Assembly (NCBI RefSeq): GCF_008365275.1
Contig: NZ_CP043504.1
Location: forward strand, 992,001-1,056,000
Length of the DNA: 64,000 nucleotides
Source: Protaetiibacter larvae
Lineage (GTDB): Bacteria; Actinomycetota; Actinomycetes; Actinomycetales; Microbacteriaceae
Direction: 5' to 3'
Made by a program: the position numbers and the translations under genes. Position 1 is the stretch's first letter; the number at the start of each line of letters is the position of its first letter. This document shows positions 8,066-17,543 of this stretch, piece by piece. The notes under the pieces are model-generated. The model did not search any database, was not told where the DNA came from, and was given only the letters and a program-made list of their open reading frames with translations.

Positions 8066-10282
8066 TCAGTCGCGGAGGGCGAAGCGGGCGTGCAGGCGCT
8101 TGAGCGGCGCCGGCGCCCACCACATGATGCGGCGCTGCCAGGTCATGAAGGCCGGCACGAGCAGGCAGCGCACGATCGTCGCGTCGAGGAACACGGCGAC
8201 CGCGAGGGCGGTGCCGAGCTGCTTGATGACCATGAGGTCGCCCGTCGCGAAGCCGGCGAACACCACGATGATGATGAGCGCGGCCGAGGTGATGATCCGG
8301 CCGGAGCGCTGCAGTCCGCGCGCGATCGCCTCCGCATCCGGCACGCCGCGCTCCACCTGCTCGGTGATGCGCGACAGGATGAACATCTCGTAGTCCATCG
8401 CGAGCCCGAAACCGAACACGAGGGTCAGCAGCACGACGAGCACGTCGACGCCCAGCACGTCGTCCGGGTCGAAGCGCATGAACCCCGCGAAGTTGCCGTC
8501 CTGGAAACCCCACACGAGCACGCCCAGCGAGGCCCCCAGCGACAACGCGCTCGCCAGCAGCGCCTTGATGGGCACGACGAGCGAACCGGTCATGAGGAAC
8601 AGCAGCACGATCGTGCCGAGCGCGATCACGAGCGCCGCCCACGGGGCGCCCGCCGCGAGGGTCGCGGCGAAGTCGACCGTGCGGGCGTCGGCGCCCGTCA
8701 CCCAGTGCGGGAAGCCGGGTCGGTCGGCGCGGATCGCCGCCACCACGTCCGCACCGGTGCGATGCGCGACCCGCACGGCCGCCTGCCACGCCTCACCGGC
8801 CTGCTCGGGCGCGGCCACCGATACGACGTGCGGGAGCCGCGCCACCTGCTCGGCCCAGCTCTCGGCATCCGCCTCGGTCTCGGTCACCAGCACGACGCGC
8901 TGATCGGCCGCCGCGGGGAAATGCGCTCGCAGCGCCGACTGGAAGCCGTACTGCTGCGAGGTGGCGGGCAGCGAGTCGACGCTCGTGTTGGCGAGCCGCA
9001 GCTGCAGCACGGGTGCCGCGAGCAGCACGAGCGCGGCGGCGCAGGCGAGCGTGACGAGCGCCGGGTGACGCTGGACCCGCCGGGTGAGCCGCGAGAACAG
9101 CCCCTCCTCCGGCGCCACGTCGCCGAAGCGGCGCAGCAGCGCACCCACCCCCGGGATGCGCGTGAGCAGCCCCGGGCGCAGCAGCGGGGCGCCGAGCACC
9201 GCGAGCAGTGCGGGCAGCAGGGTGAGTGCCGAGAGGATCGAGATCACCGTCACGGAGAGCGCGCCGAGTCCGATCGCCTGCACGATCGGCAGGGGGAACA
9301 GCAGCAGTCCGAGCGAGGCGATCGCGAACACGGTGCCCGAGTAGAGCACGGTGCGGCCCGCGGTGTCGGCGGCTCGCACGATGGCGGACAGCCGGTCGGC
9401 GGGCACGTGGGCGTGCGCCTCCTCGCGGAAGCGGCTCACGATGAGCAGGCCGTAGTCGATGGAGAGGCCCAGCCCCACGGCGGTCACCACGTTGACGACG
9501 GTCGTGTTGATGTCCATCAGGTAGGTGAAGCCGAAGAGCGCCCCGAGCCCGCCCGTGATGGAGACGATCGCGCCGACCAGCGGGAGCCCGGCGGCGAGGA
9601 AGCCGCCGAACACCACGAGCATCACGAGCAGCGCGATCGGCAGAGCGACCGTCTCGCCGCGCTGCAGGTCGTTCTCCGACAGGCTCACGATCGAGTCGAC
9701 CAGCAGCGCCGTGCTTCCGACCTCGGCGACCGCCCCCGGGAACCGGTCCCGGATGCGCTCCGCGGCATCCGTCAGGCGCGCGTCGACCTCGTCGACGGTC
9801 GTGTCGTCGACCGAGCCGTCCACCGCCGCGACCGTCGCCGGCAGCAGGAAGCCGTCGCCGTCATCCGCGAACAGGCGCGCGGCCTGCGGCGGCGGGGTGC
9901 CGTCGGGCAGTCGGGGGAGGGCGAGCGGGTCCACCACGGTCACCTCGGGCAGCTCGGCCAGCTCCGCGGCGAGTGCCGCGGTGAGCCCGGTGAGCTCCGG
10001 ATCGGCGGTGTCGACGCCGTGCACGAGCAGCGTCGAGGACTGGTCGTCGCCGCCCGAGAGCAGCTCATCCGCGTGGGTCGACTCGCCCTCCGCCCAGGTC
10101 CAGCCCGAGTCGAGGCGCGAGAACAGGCCCTGCCCGCCGACCCCGGCGAGAGCGACCGTCACGATGCCGCCGATGATGGCCGCCCAGACGGCGATCGTGA
10201 TCGCCGGGTGCCGGGCCGCGGCGCGCGCGAGACGCCCGGGGCGGCCGATGCGCCGACCCCCGGTCAGACCTTCGAGCGCCAA
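8066..10282 (-). CDS. MMPL/RND family membrane transporter
   Basis: About 738 aa with two halves, each with a transmembrane helix, a large extracytoplasmic loop and five further helices. Family motifs are visible in both halves: SIDYGLLIVSRFREEAH in the first and AMDYEMFILSRITEQVERG in the second, the proton-relay region of MMPL transporters. MMPL proteins export lipids, glycolipids or small toxic molecules; the substrate here is unknown. The start is uncertain: no ATG or GTG fits near the first helix, so I use TTG at 10282, which overlaps the upstream gene by 19 nt with AGAGGA before it. Translational coupling to the DUF4032 gene is likely. Confidence 0.85.
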   Translation of the reverse strand: MALEGLTGGRRIGRPGRLARAAARHPAITIAVWAAIIGGIVTVALAGVGGQGLFSRLDSGWTWAEGESTHADELLSGGDDQSSTLLVHGVDTADPELTGLTAALAAELAELPEVTVVDPLALPRLPDGTPPPQAARLFADDGDGFLLPATVAAVDGSVDDTTVDEVDARLTDAAERIRDRFPGAVAEVGSTALLVDSIVSLSENDLQRGETVALPIALLVMLVVFGGFLAAGLPLVGAIVSITGGLGALFGFTYLMDINTTVVNVVTAVGLGLSIDYGLLIVSRFREEAHAHVPADRLSAIVRAADTAGRTVLYSGTVFAIASLGLLLFPLPIVQAIGLGALSVTVISILSALTLLPALLAVLGAPLLRPGLLTRIPGVGALLRRFGDVAPEEGLFSRLTRRVQRHPALVTLACAAALVLLAAPVLQLRLANTSVDSLPATSQQYGFQSALRAHFPAAADQRVVLVTETEADAESWAEQVARLPHVVSVAAPEQAGEAWQAAVRVAHRTGADVVAAIRADRPGFPHWVTGADARTVDFAATLAAGAPWAALVIALGTIVLLFLMTGSLVVPIKALLASALSLGASLGVLVWGFQDGNFAGFMRFDPDDVLGVDVLVVLLTLVFGFGLAMDYEMFILSRITEQVERGVPDAEAIARGLQRSGRIITSAALIIIVVFAGFATGDLMVIKQLGTALAVAVFLDATIVRCLLVPAFMTWQRRIMWWAPAPLKRLHARFALRD

Positions 10283-11550
10283 TCCTCTTCGCTCTCGTCG
10301 ATCACGGCGGTGGGGAGGGTGATGGCCGCCGTCGCGGGACCCACGACGGTCACCTCGTCGCGACGGTGGCGCAGCACCGTGTCGACGTAGGAGGTGAGAG
10401 CCTCCGCGAGCGGAACGTTCCGTCCCTCGTTCTGCGAGAGGTACCAGCGATGGTCGAGCAGCTGGTGGAACACCTCGGCCGGCTCGAGCTTGCCGCGGAG
10501 CTCCTTGGGGATCGCCCGCACCACGGGCTCGAACACCTTCACGAGCCACTCGTGGGCCACGACCTCCTCGTCGTCGTCCGCGCGCTTGCGCATGGCGCGG
10601 TACGAGTCCAGGTCGTTGAGCAGGCGGCGCGCCTGGTTCTCTCCGGCGTCGAGCCCGGTGAGCCGCAGCAGGCGGCGCGAGTGATGCCCGGCGTCGACCA
10701 CCTTCGGCTGGATGTGCACGCGCGTGCCGCCGTCGTCCTTCCGGATCGAGAGCTCCTCGATGTCGAAGCCCAGCTGGTTGAGGCGCTCGACGCGCTCCCG
10801 GATGCGCCAGCGCTCCGCCTCCGGGAAGGTCTCGGACGCGGTGAGCTCCGTCCACAGCGAGCGGTACGCCTTCACGATGCCGTCCGCGACCGCGACCGGG
10901 TCGACCGCCTCGTCGAGCCGCCCACCCGACTGCAGGTCGAGCAGCTCGCCGGCGATGTTCACGCGGGCGATCTCCAGGTCGTTCTCGCGCTGGCCGTTCG
11001 AGAGCCCGCCGTCGTACAGCTTGCCGGTCTCGGCATCCACGAGGTACGCGGCGAAGGCGCCCGCATCCCGGCGGAACAGCGTGTTCGAGAGCGACACGTC
11101 GCCCCAGAAGAAGCCGATGATGTGCAGCCGCGCGAGCAGCACCGCGAGCGCGTCGACGAGGCGGGTCGCGGTGTCGGGACGCAGCGCCTGCGAGTAGAGG
11201 GCCCGGTAGGGCAGGGAGAACTTGAGGTGCCGCGTGACGAGCGCGGGGGAGAGCTCCTCGCCGTCCGGGGCGACGCGGCCGGTGACCACGGCGACCGGTT
11301 CCACGCACGGCACATCCAGCCGCTGCAGCGTGCGCAGCAGCTCGTACTCGCGGCGGGCGAGCTCGGCGGAGGTCTCCTTGATGGCCACCACGAAGCCCTC
11401 GAGGTGCACGAAGCGCACCAGGTGGCGCGAGATGCCCTTCGGCAGCGCGGCGATCGTCTCGTCGGGCCACAGCTCGAGCGGCAGCTCCCACGGCAGATCG
11501 AGCAGTGCCGGGTCGGGCACGGCCGAGGTGATGGAGAGGGTCGAGCTCAC
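10264..11550 (-). CDS. DUF4032 domain protein, LPS-kinase-like
   Basis: A 428 aa cytoplasmic protein. The N-terminal half resembles the small-kinase (RIO/WaaP, lipopolysaccharide kinase) fold: VHLEGFVVAIKETSAELARREYELL holds the candidate ATP-binding Lys, and HIIGFFWGDVSLSNTLFRRDAGAFAAYLVD has the His-x-Gly-Asp/Asn and Asp pair of such kinases (here WGDVSLSN and LVDAETG). The C-terminal half is the DUF4032 region. The function is not established in this family. GTG start directly behind a TAGGCT -10. It overlaps the MMPL exporter gene, suggesting a shared envelope role (inference). Confidence 0.8.
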   Translation of the reverse strand: MSSTLSITSAVPDPALLDLPWELPLELWPDETIAALPKGISRHLVRFVHLEGFVVAIKETSAELARREYELLRTLQRLDVPCVEPVAVVTGRVAPDGEELSPALVTRHLKFSLPYRALYSQALRPDTATRLVDALAVLLARLHIIGFFWGDVSLSNTLFRRDAGAFAAYLVDAETGKLYDGGLSNGQRENDLEIARVNIAGELLDLQSGGRLDEAVDPVAVADGIVKAYRSLWTELTASETFPEAERWRIRERVERLNQLGFDIEELSIRKDDGGTRVHIQPKVVDAGHHSRRLLRLTGLDAGENQARRLLNDLDSYRAMRKRADDDEEVVAHEWLVKVFEPVVRAIPKELRGKLEPAEVFHQLLDHRWYLSQNEGRNVPLAEALTSYVDTVLRHRRDEVTVVGPATAAITLPTAVIDESEEDWRSKV

Positions 11551-11556
11551 GACATG

Positions 11557-11562
11557 AGCCTA
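11557..11562 (-). promoter_or_regulatory. -10 element, leaderless DUF4032 gene
   Basis: On the minus strand TAGGCT stands six bases before the GTG start. Confidence 0.5.
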
Positions 11563-11571
11563 TTCATACGA

Positions 11572-11605
11572 CGAGGCCGCGACATCCGAAGACGTCGCGG
11601 CCTCG
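11572..11605 (-). terminator. Terminator of the ABC ATPase gene
   Basis: Perfect 12-bp arms CGAGGCCGCGAC (11572-11583) and complement (11594-11605), 10-nt loop, 15 bp past the stop codon of the MsmK/UgpC gene. Confidence 0.8.
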
Positions 11606-11619
11606 CCGAACAGGATGGA

Positions 11620-12729
<1,110 letters not shown>

Positions 12730-12819
12730 GGGTAATCGTTCTCCTTCACCGGCAGGTACGTGCCGGACGATCCGTAGTGAATGGAATGACCGTCGGCGTC
12801 CGTGCCCACGGTCTCGCTC

Positions 12820-12825
12820 ATTATG
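12820..12825 (-). promoter_or_regulatory. Possible -10 for the ABC ATPase gene
   Basis: CATAAT on the minus strand, about 90 bp upstream of the start, is the most AT-rich promoter-like hexamer in the 263-bp divergent gap 12730-12992. No clear -35. A short palindrome (CCGGCA-N6-TGCCGG, near 12749-12766) lies in the leader. Confidence 0.3.
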
Positions 12826-12992
12826 ACATGGTGTGACACGGGTGGCCGACCGTCCGGATCGCGCTCAGGAGGCGTCCGGAGGGTTCCCAGATTGGCTTCC
12901 TACCATCGAACGGCGGTGCTCGGCGGTTTGCCGATGCTCGCGCGCGCGTCGTAGTCTCTCTGCGCGCTCCCCAAACCCGAGAACGAGGATCG

Positions 12993-13907
12993 ATGACCTA
13001 CGGCGAGTCCGATCGCCCGGAGCCCGGCGGCAGTGAAGCCCGGGTGGCCGCGAAGGAGCGCGCCCGGGAACTGCGCACCCAGCACAAGAAGCAGGAGCGC
13101 CGCCGCCGCCTCACCCTCCAGCTGAGCATCCTGGGCGGCTCGCTCGTCGTGCTCGCCGTCGTCGCGGTCACCCTCATCACCCTCAACCAGGCCCCCGATC
13201 GCGGCCCGCTCAACATGGCCAGCGACGGCATCAAGATCGGCGCGGACTACAAGGCCGTGCGCACCATCGGGCTGAAGCCGGAGGCCACCCCCGTCGCGTC
13301 GCTCACGACCACGGGCGACGTCATCGACATCCAGCTGTACGTCGACTACCTCTGCGCGAACTGCGGCACCTTCGAGAAGAACAACGTCGAGCAGCTGCGC
13401 AGCTGGATCGAGTCGGGCGCGGCGACCGTCGAGATCCACCCGATCGCACTGCTCACCACCAAGTCGGCCGGAACCCAGTACTCGCTGCGCGCCGCCAACG
13501 CGGCCGCCTGCGTCGCCGAGTACTCGCCCGACAGCTTCTTCGACTTCCACGACGCGCTCTTCGCCGACCAGCCCGAGGTGGGCAGCGAAGGCCTGACCGA
13601 CAAGCAGCTCATCGAACGGGCCACCCGCGCAGGCGTCGGGAACATCGCCAAGGTGTCCACCTGCATCGAGAAGCGCCGCTTCAGCTCCTGGGTGCAGGCC
13701 GCGACCGTGCGGGCCCTCAACGGTCCGATCGCGAACGCGGACATCCCCGCCATCACGACCGCGCCGACCGTGATCGTCGCGGGCAAGCAGCTCGTGAGCA
13801 CCAAGACCTTCGACCCGCAGGAGCTCGCGCAGGCCGTCATCGAGGCCTCCGGTGAGCAGTTCGCCGACGAGCCGACACCCGCGGCGACGCCGGCACCCGC
13901 CCCGTAG
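12993..13907 (+). CDS. Membrane-anchored DsbA-family thioredoxin-like protein
   Basis: 304 aa. Residues 1-45 form a charged cytoplasmic tail (KERARELRTQHKKQERRRRL) and about 47-68 a single membrane helix, so the catalytic domain is outside. The thioredoxin fold begins with IDIQLYVDYLCANCGTFEKNN, where C-A-N-C is the redox-active CxxC; a cis-proline region TAPTVIVAGK comes late. This matches actinobacterial DsbA/Thioredoxin_4 proteins that oxidise or isomerise disulfides of secreted proteins. The Ala/Pro-rich end (TPAATPAPAP) is a disordered tail. Start ATG with GAGGA upstream. Confidence 0.87.
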   Translation: MTYGESDRPEPGGSEARVAAKERARELRTQHKKQERRRRLTLQLSILGGSLVVLAVVAVTLITLNQAPDRGPLNMASDGIKIGADYKAVRTIGLKPEATPVASLTTTGDVIDIQLYVDYLCANCGTFEKNNVEQLRSWIESGAATVEIHPIALLTTKSAGTQYSLRAANAAACVAEYSPDSFFDFHDALFADQPEVGSEGLTDKQLIERATRAGVGNIAKVSTCIEKRRFSSWVQAATVRALNGPIANADIPAITTAPTVIVAGKQLVSTKTFDPQELAQAVIEASGEQFADEPTPAATPAPAP

Positions 13908-13931
13908 GGACGCTCGATAGCATGGGGTGAA

Positions 13932-13952
13932 CGACGGCCGAGACGGCCGTCG
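13932..13952 (+). terminator. Hairpin after the DsbA-like gene
   Basis: CGACGGCCG and its complement, 9 bp with a 3-nt AGA loop, 25 bp past the stop codon. No T-run. Confidence 0.5.
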
Positions 13953-14009
13953 GCGCTGGCGTCGCGGCGAAGGCCGGAACTGGCCTCCGCTTTCCGCTCC
14001 AGCGCGCAC

Positions 14010-14083
14010 GCCTCCTTAGCTCAGTCGGCCAGAGCATCGCTCTTGTAAAGCGAGGGTCGTCGGTTCGAATCCGACAGGAGGCT
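14010..14083 (+). tRNA. tRNA-Thr(TGT)
   Basis: 74 nt. Acceptor GCCTCCT pairs with AGGAGGC at 14076-14082; the D arm (GCTC), anticodon loop CTTGTAA with anticodon TGT, and T arm GGTTCGAATCC are all present. No CCA is encoded. Confidence 0.95.
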
Positions 14084-14094
14084 CGAGGTGCGGG

Positions 14095-14649
14095 CTACAG
14101 GCTCGTGAGGTGGCGCTTCGCGTCGGCGGTCGAACGACGGCCGCTCTTGCGCGACGGCTTCGCCCCCACGTAGAGCCAGCCGAGCAGCCGCTCGTCGGGG
14201 TCGAGCTCGTGCATCCGGTGGACCGCACCGGATCGCGTGTAGTGCCCCGTGCGCCACATGACGCCCCAGCCGGCGTCGTCGAGCAGCAGGCTGAGCGCGT
14301 GGGCGACGCCCGACGCCACGGCCTCCTGCTCCCAGTCGGGCACCTTCGCGCTCCGCTTCGGCGACACCACGACCGCGAGCAGCAGGGGCGCCCGCAGCGG
14401 CTTCTGGGCGAGCTTGTCGGCGTCGTGCCCGGTCGCACCGGATGCCTCGGCGATCGCACGACCGAGCCGCTCGCGCGCCTCACCGCGCAGCGCGATCACC
14501 CGCCACGGGCGCAGCGCCGCGTGGTCGGCGATCGTTCCGGCCACCTCGACCGCCCGGCGGAGTTCCTTGTCGCTGGGGGCGGCGTCCCCCACCGAGGAGT
14601 GGGACCGCCGCCGCAGCATCGCCTCGGCGACGGATCCCCTGGTGCGCAT
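14095..14649 (-). CDS. Nitroreductase family protein
   Basis: A 184 aa FMN-dependent oxidoreductase of the nitroreductase fold. RRRSHSSV near residue 15 resembles the flavin-phosphate Arg-Ser motif; HAALRPWRVIALRG is the Pro-Trp-x-Phe/Val strand; VASGVAHALSLLLDDAGWGVMWRTG and ERLLGWLYVG are the two C-terminal family blocks. The substrate is not predictable. It starts only 2 bp after msrB, so the two are co-transcribed, perhaps in oxidative damage defence (inference). The first ATG after the msrB stop is chosen. Confidence 0.8.
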   Translation of the reverse strand: MRTRGSVAEAMLRRRSHSSVGDAAPSDKELRRAVEVAGTIADHAALRPWRVIALRGEARERLGRAIAEASGATGHDADKLAQKPLRAPLLLAVVVSPKRSAKVPDWEQEAVASGVAHALSLLLDDAGWGVMWRTGHYTRSGAVHRMHELDPDERLLGWLYVGAKPSRKSGRRSTADAKRHLTSL

Positions 14650-14651
14650 GC

Positions 14652-15074
14652 TCAGCTCTCGGCGGGGGCGTCCGCGTCGGCCGCCTGGAAGCCCAGCGAG
14701 AGCGAGTTCATGCAGTAGCGCAGGCCCGTCGGGGTGCCGAAGCCGTCGTCGAAGACGTGGCCCAGGTGTCCGCCGCAGTTCGCGCAGCGCACCTCGGTGC
14801 GCACCATCCCGAGCGAGCGGTCCTCGATCAGCTCGACCGCGTCCGGGTTGACCGAGTCGTAGAAGCTCGGCCATCCGCAGCCCGAGTCGAACTTGGTGCC
14901 GCTCTTGAACAGCTCGGCGCCGCACGCCGCACAGGTGTAGAGCCCCGCGCGGTGCTCGTCGAGGAGCTCACCGGTCCACGCGCGCTCGGTGCCCGCCTTG
15001 CGGAGCACCCGGTAGCGGTCGTCGCCCAGCTCCTCGCGCCACTGCTCGTCCGTCTTGGTGACCTTGTAGCCCAT
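14652..15074 (-). CDS. msrB: Peptide-methionine (R)-S-oxide reductase MsrB
   Basis: Reduces methionine-R-sulfoxide in oxidised proteins. 140 aa, standard for free-standing MsrB. Two CxxC pairs (CAAC and CANC) bind structural zinc. The catalytic block is GLRYCMNSLSLGF with the active-site Cys; GCGWPSFYDSV and GHLGHVFDDG are the other signatures. ATG at 15074 has GGAAGGGA upstream; the frame runs further 5' without family similarity. First gene of a two-gene unit with the nitroreductase. Confidence 0.96.
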   Translation of the reverse strand: MGYKVTKTDEQWREELGDDRYRVLRKAGTERAWTGELLDEHRAGLYTCAACGAELFKSGTKFDSGCGWPSFYDSVNPDAVELIEDRSLGMVRTEVRCANCGGHLGHVFDDGFGTPTGLRYCMNSLSLGFQAADADAPAES

Positions 15075-15157
15075 CGCGTTCCCTTCCTCGCACATCCTAG
15101 GTACCTCCTCGAGGCACCCGCTGAGTACAACGTCGCCCGACGACGCAGAGTTCCCGC

Positions 15158-16231
15158 ATGATGTCTCCCATGACGGAGTCGACGCGCGCGTGGTACCTGC
15201 GCGCCGCCCGCGAACTCGCCGGGACCTCCCCGCGCCAGGTGGAGTGGTGCCGCGCCGTCGCCGACGACGCGTGCCTCCTCGCCCGGCTCGACAGCCTGCC
15301 GCGACCCGCCCGGCAGCCGTCGCTGCTGTTCGCGGTCGCCGCATGGCTCGGCGCCCCGGATGCGGGGGCCGCGGAATGGACCGCGTGGGTCCTGTCGCGG
15401 TTCGACGAGGTGGCCGCCGAACTGCCGCGGCGCCGCGTGCAGACCAACGAGCCCGCCCGCAGCATCCCTGTGCGGGTCGCGCTCGGCCGCATCCCCGGGC
15501 CGATCGCCCTCATCGAGCTCGGCGCCTCGGCGGGGCTCTGCCTGCTCGTCGACGACTACCGATACCGCTTCCGCGCCCCGGACGGCGTCCACGAGCAGGG
15601 CACAGGCGGCCCCGTCCTCGAGGCGACCGTCGACGCGCGGGAACTCGTCCCCGCCGCGCTCCCCGACATCGCGTGGCGCGCCGGCATCGACCTGGCGCCG
15701 CTCGACGTGCGGGATCCGGGCCACCGCCGATGGCTCGCGGCATCCCTCCCGCCGGACCACCCGGGACGACGGGAACGGCTCGCCGCGGCGCTCGCGACCG
15801 CCGCCGCCCATCCGCCCCGCGTCGTGGCCGGCGACGCCCTCACCGCGCTCCCCGCACTCGCCGCCGAGGCGCCCGCGGAGGCCACCCTCGTGGTCGCGAG
15901 CCTCGGCACCGCCGTGTACCTGCCGCCCGCCGACCGCGAGCGGCTGCTGCCGCTCTGCACGGAGCTGGGCGCTCGGGCGATCACCTTCGAGGCCCGTGCC
16001 GCGATCCCGGCGGTCCGGGACCGCTGGGCGGCGCTCGCGGCGGACGGTCGGGTCGACCCCGCCGCCGGGTTCGTGCTCGCCCTCGACGGAGAGCCCATCG
16101 CCGAAGGCGCCCCGCATGGCGATCGCCTGCTCGCGGTGCGCACCGCGGTTCTGCCGGGTGCCGAGGAGTCGCGCGCCTACGATGGCGGGAGCCCCGGGGT
16201 CGACCCGGGGTCCCGAGGCGGAGGAGGATGA
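15158..16231 (+). CDS. DUF2332 domain protein
   Basis: 357 aa, uncharacterised actinobacterial family. The typical blocks are visible: QTNEPARSIPVRVALG, then LIELGASAGLCLLVDDYRYRF, which looks like a Rossmann/SAM-binding glycine loop followed by the conserved Asp-x-Tyr, and VVASLGTAVYLPPADRERL. A methyltransferase-like fold is plausible but no activity is known. Of the starts at 15158, 15161 and 15170, none has a good ribosome binding site. The end overlaps the DUF3263 gene by 4 nt (ATGA), so the three genes 15158-17088 form an operon. Confidence 0.8.
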   Translation: MMSPMTESTRAWYLRAARELAGTSPRQVEWCRAVADDACLLARLDSLPRPARQPSLLFAVAAWLGAPDAGAAEWTAWVLSRFDEVAAELPRRRVQTNEPARSIPVRVALGRIPGPIALIELGASAGLCLLVDDYRYRFRAPDGVHEQGTGGPVLEATVDARELVPAALPDIAWRAGIDLAPLDVRDPGHRRWLAASLPPDHPGRRERLAAALATAAAHPPRVVAGDALTALPALAAEAPAEATLVVASLGTAVYLPPADRERLLPLCTELGARAITFEARAAIPAVRDRWAALAADGRVDPAAGFVLALDGEPIAEGAPHGDRLLAVRTAVLPGAEESRAYDGGSPGVDPGSRGGGG

Positions 16232-16506
16232 GCGTGAGCACGGAGCTCGGAGCCCTCGAGCAACGGGTGCTGGACTTCGAACGCGACTGGAGCGGACGCG
16301 TCGGCGCGAAGGCCTCCGCCATCCGCGCGGAGTTCGACGTGGCCCCGGCCCGGTACTATCAGATGCTGTCGGTGATTCTGGATTCGCCGACCGCGCTGCG
16401 CCACGACCCCCTCCTGGTGCGTCGACTGCAGCGTGTGCGCGATGCACGGGCCACCGCCCGCGCATCCCGCGCCCTCCGCATCGACACCCAGGATCCGATC
16501 GAGTAG
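16228..16506 (+). CDS. DUF3263 domain protein, small helix-turn-helix-like
   Basis: 92 aa. The pattern (LEQRVLDFERDWSGRVGAKASAIRAEFDVAPARYYQMLSVIL shortened here: L-D-F-E-R-x-W then A-I-R-x-E-F-x-V-x-x-x-R-Y-Y-Q) is the DUF3263 family, predicted to form an HTH related to sigma-like or cell-cycle DNA-binding domains. Strong GGAGGA site; ATG overlaps the DUF2332 stop. Its stop is directly followed by the next ATG. Role unknown; the neighbours suggest a link to envelope metabolism. Confidence 0.85.
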   Translation: MSVSTELGALEQRVLDFERDWSGRVGAKASAIRAEFDVAPARYYQMLSVILDSPTALRHDPLLVRRLQRVRDARATARASRALRIDTQDPIE

Positions 16507-17088
16507 ATGGCCAGCTTCCCCCGCGACCAGTTCGACGACGTCCCCCGAGACATCGACCGCGTCGGCGCCCACCGCGCCCCCCGCAAGCGCGGGCGCGGCT
16601 GGATCCGCTTCGGCTGGGCGGCGCTCGCGACCGTCGCGCTCGTCGTGGCGGGGCTTTTCGCGCTCTCGCTGTACGACCCGCGGTTCGAGATCCCGATCAT
16701 CGGCGGCGGCGACGAGACGGTGGCGCCGTCGGACACCCCGACGCCGCTCGAGACGGCCGTCCCCGTGACCGACCCCAGCACCCTCGACCCCGCCTTCCTG
16801 CAGACGATCACGATCTCGGTGCTCAACGGCACCCCGACGCCCGGGCTCTCCAACATCGCGGCGGATCAGATCCGCGCCGCCGGCTGGCCCGACCCGAGTC
16901 GCGCCGGCGCCTCCAACACCGAAGAGCCGACGACCTTCGTCTACTACGGCAGCGCGGATGCGGAGGGTGTCGCGCGCGGCATCATGCAGCTCATCGGGGC
17001 CTCCGATGTGCGGCTCTCGGACGCGTTCCCGACCGCCACCATCACGGTCGTCCTGGGCGCCGACTACGTGCCTCCCGCGGCCGGCTGA
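16507..17088 (+). CDS. LytR_C domain membrane protein
   Basis: 193 aa. N-terminal basic tail, one transmembrane helix (about residues 38-60), a Thr/Pro-rich linker, then an extracytoplasmic LytR C-terminal domain (about 95-185: ITISVLNGTPTPGLSNIAADQIRAAGW with TTFVYYGSADAEGVARG). In actinobacteria such stand-alone LytR_C proteins occur beside DUF3263 and accompany wall glycopolymer ligation by LCP enzymes (known association; direct role inferred). It starts on the base after the DUF3263 stop codon. Confidence 0.87.
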   Translation: MASFPRDQFDDVPRDIDRVGAHRAPRKRGRGWIRFGWAALATVALVVAGLFALSLYDPRFEIPIIGGGDETVAPSDTPTPLETAVPVTDPSTLDPAFLQTITISVLNGTPTPGLSNIAADQIRAAGWPDPSRAGASNTEEPTTFVYYGSADAEGVARGIMQLIGASDVRLSDAFPTATITVVLGADYVPPAAG

Positions 17089-17272
17089 CCGCGCCTCCGG
17101 GCCCCAGATCGGCCCCCGTGTTACGCCGATGTTTAATCTGCGTTGAATCTTCGTCATGCGGGGTCGTTTTGGCCCTCCGGCGCCATTCCCCCTCGGTCGC
17201 GCTCGCTACCATCGCCCCTGTGCCGCCCCACGAAGGACGGGCCGGCACGGGCACACAGCAGGGAGCACGACC

Positions 17273-17476
17273 ATGGCCAACGGAACCGTGAAGTGGTTCA
17301 ACGCGGAAAAGGGCTTCGGATTCATCACCGTCGACGGCGGAGGCCAGGACGTCTTCGTCCACTTCTCCGCCATCGACATGCCGGGCTACAAGGTCCTCGA
17401 AGAGGGGCAGGCGGTGACCTTCGAGGTCGGCACCGGCGCCAAGGGCCCCCAGGCGGAATCCGTCCGCCCGGTCTGA
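17273..17476 (+). CDS. Cold shock protein, CspA family
   Basis: 67 aa single cold-shock domain. RNP1 is KGFGFITV and RNP2 is DVFVHFSAI, the single-stranded nucleic-acid-binding motifs. Binds RNA/ssDNA as an RNA chaperone. A 184-bp leader region (17089-17272) precedes it, long enough for the structured 5' UTR typical of csp mRNAs, and GGGAG lies near the start. A second csd gene is at 31979. Confidence 0.96.
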   Translation: MANGTVKWFNAEKGFGFITVDGGGQDVFVHFSAIDMPGYKVLEEGQAVTFEVGTGAKGPQAESVRPV

Positions 17477-17518
17477 GCACGGCTCGGGATGACGCGCCGC
17501 GGATGGCGGCGGCCGTGC
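17477..17518 (+). terminator. Terminator of the cold shock gene
   Basis: GCACGGC (17477-17483) pairs with GCCGTGC (17512-17518); an inner GC-rich stem lies between. It begins one base after the stop codon. Confidence 0.55.
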
Positions 17519-17531
17519 GTTCGCCTCGCCC

Positions 17532-17537
17532 TAGCAT
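17532..17537 (+). promoter_or_regulatory. -10 element, leaderless DUF3048 gene
   Basis: TAGCAT ends six bases before the ATG at 17544. Confidence 0.5.
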
Positions 17538-17543
17538 GACCCC

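Noticed and set aside
7823-10390. 855-codon plus-strand frame over the MMPL gene
   Set aside because: Low-complexity Arg/His-rich translation with no family signal; the minus strand holds the clear transporter.
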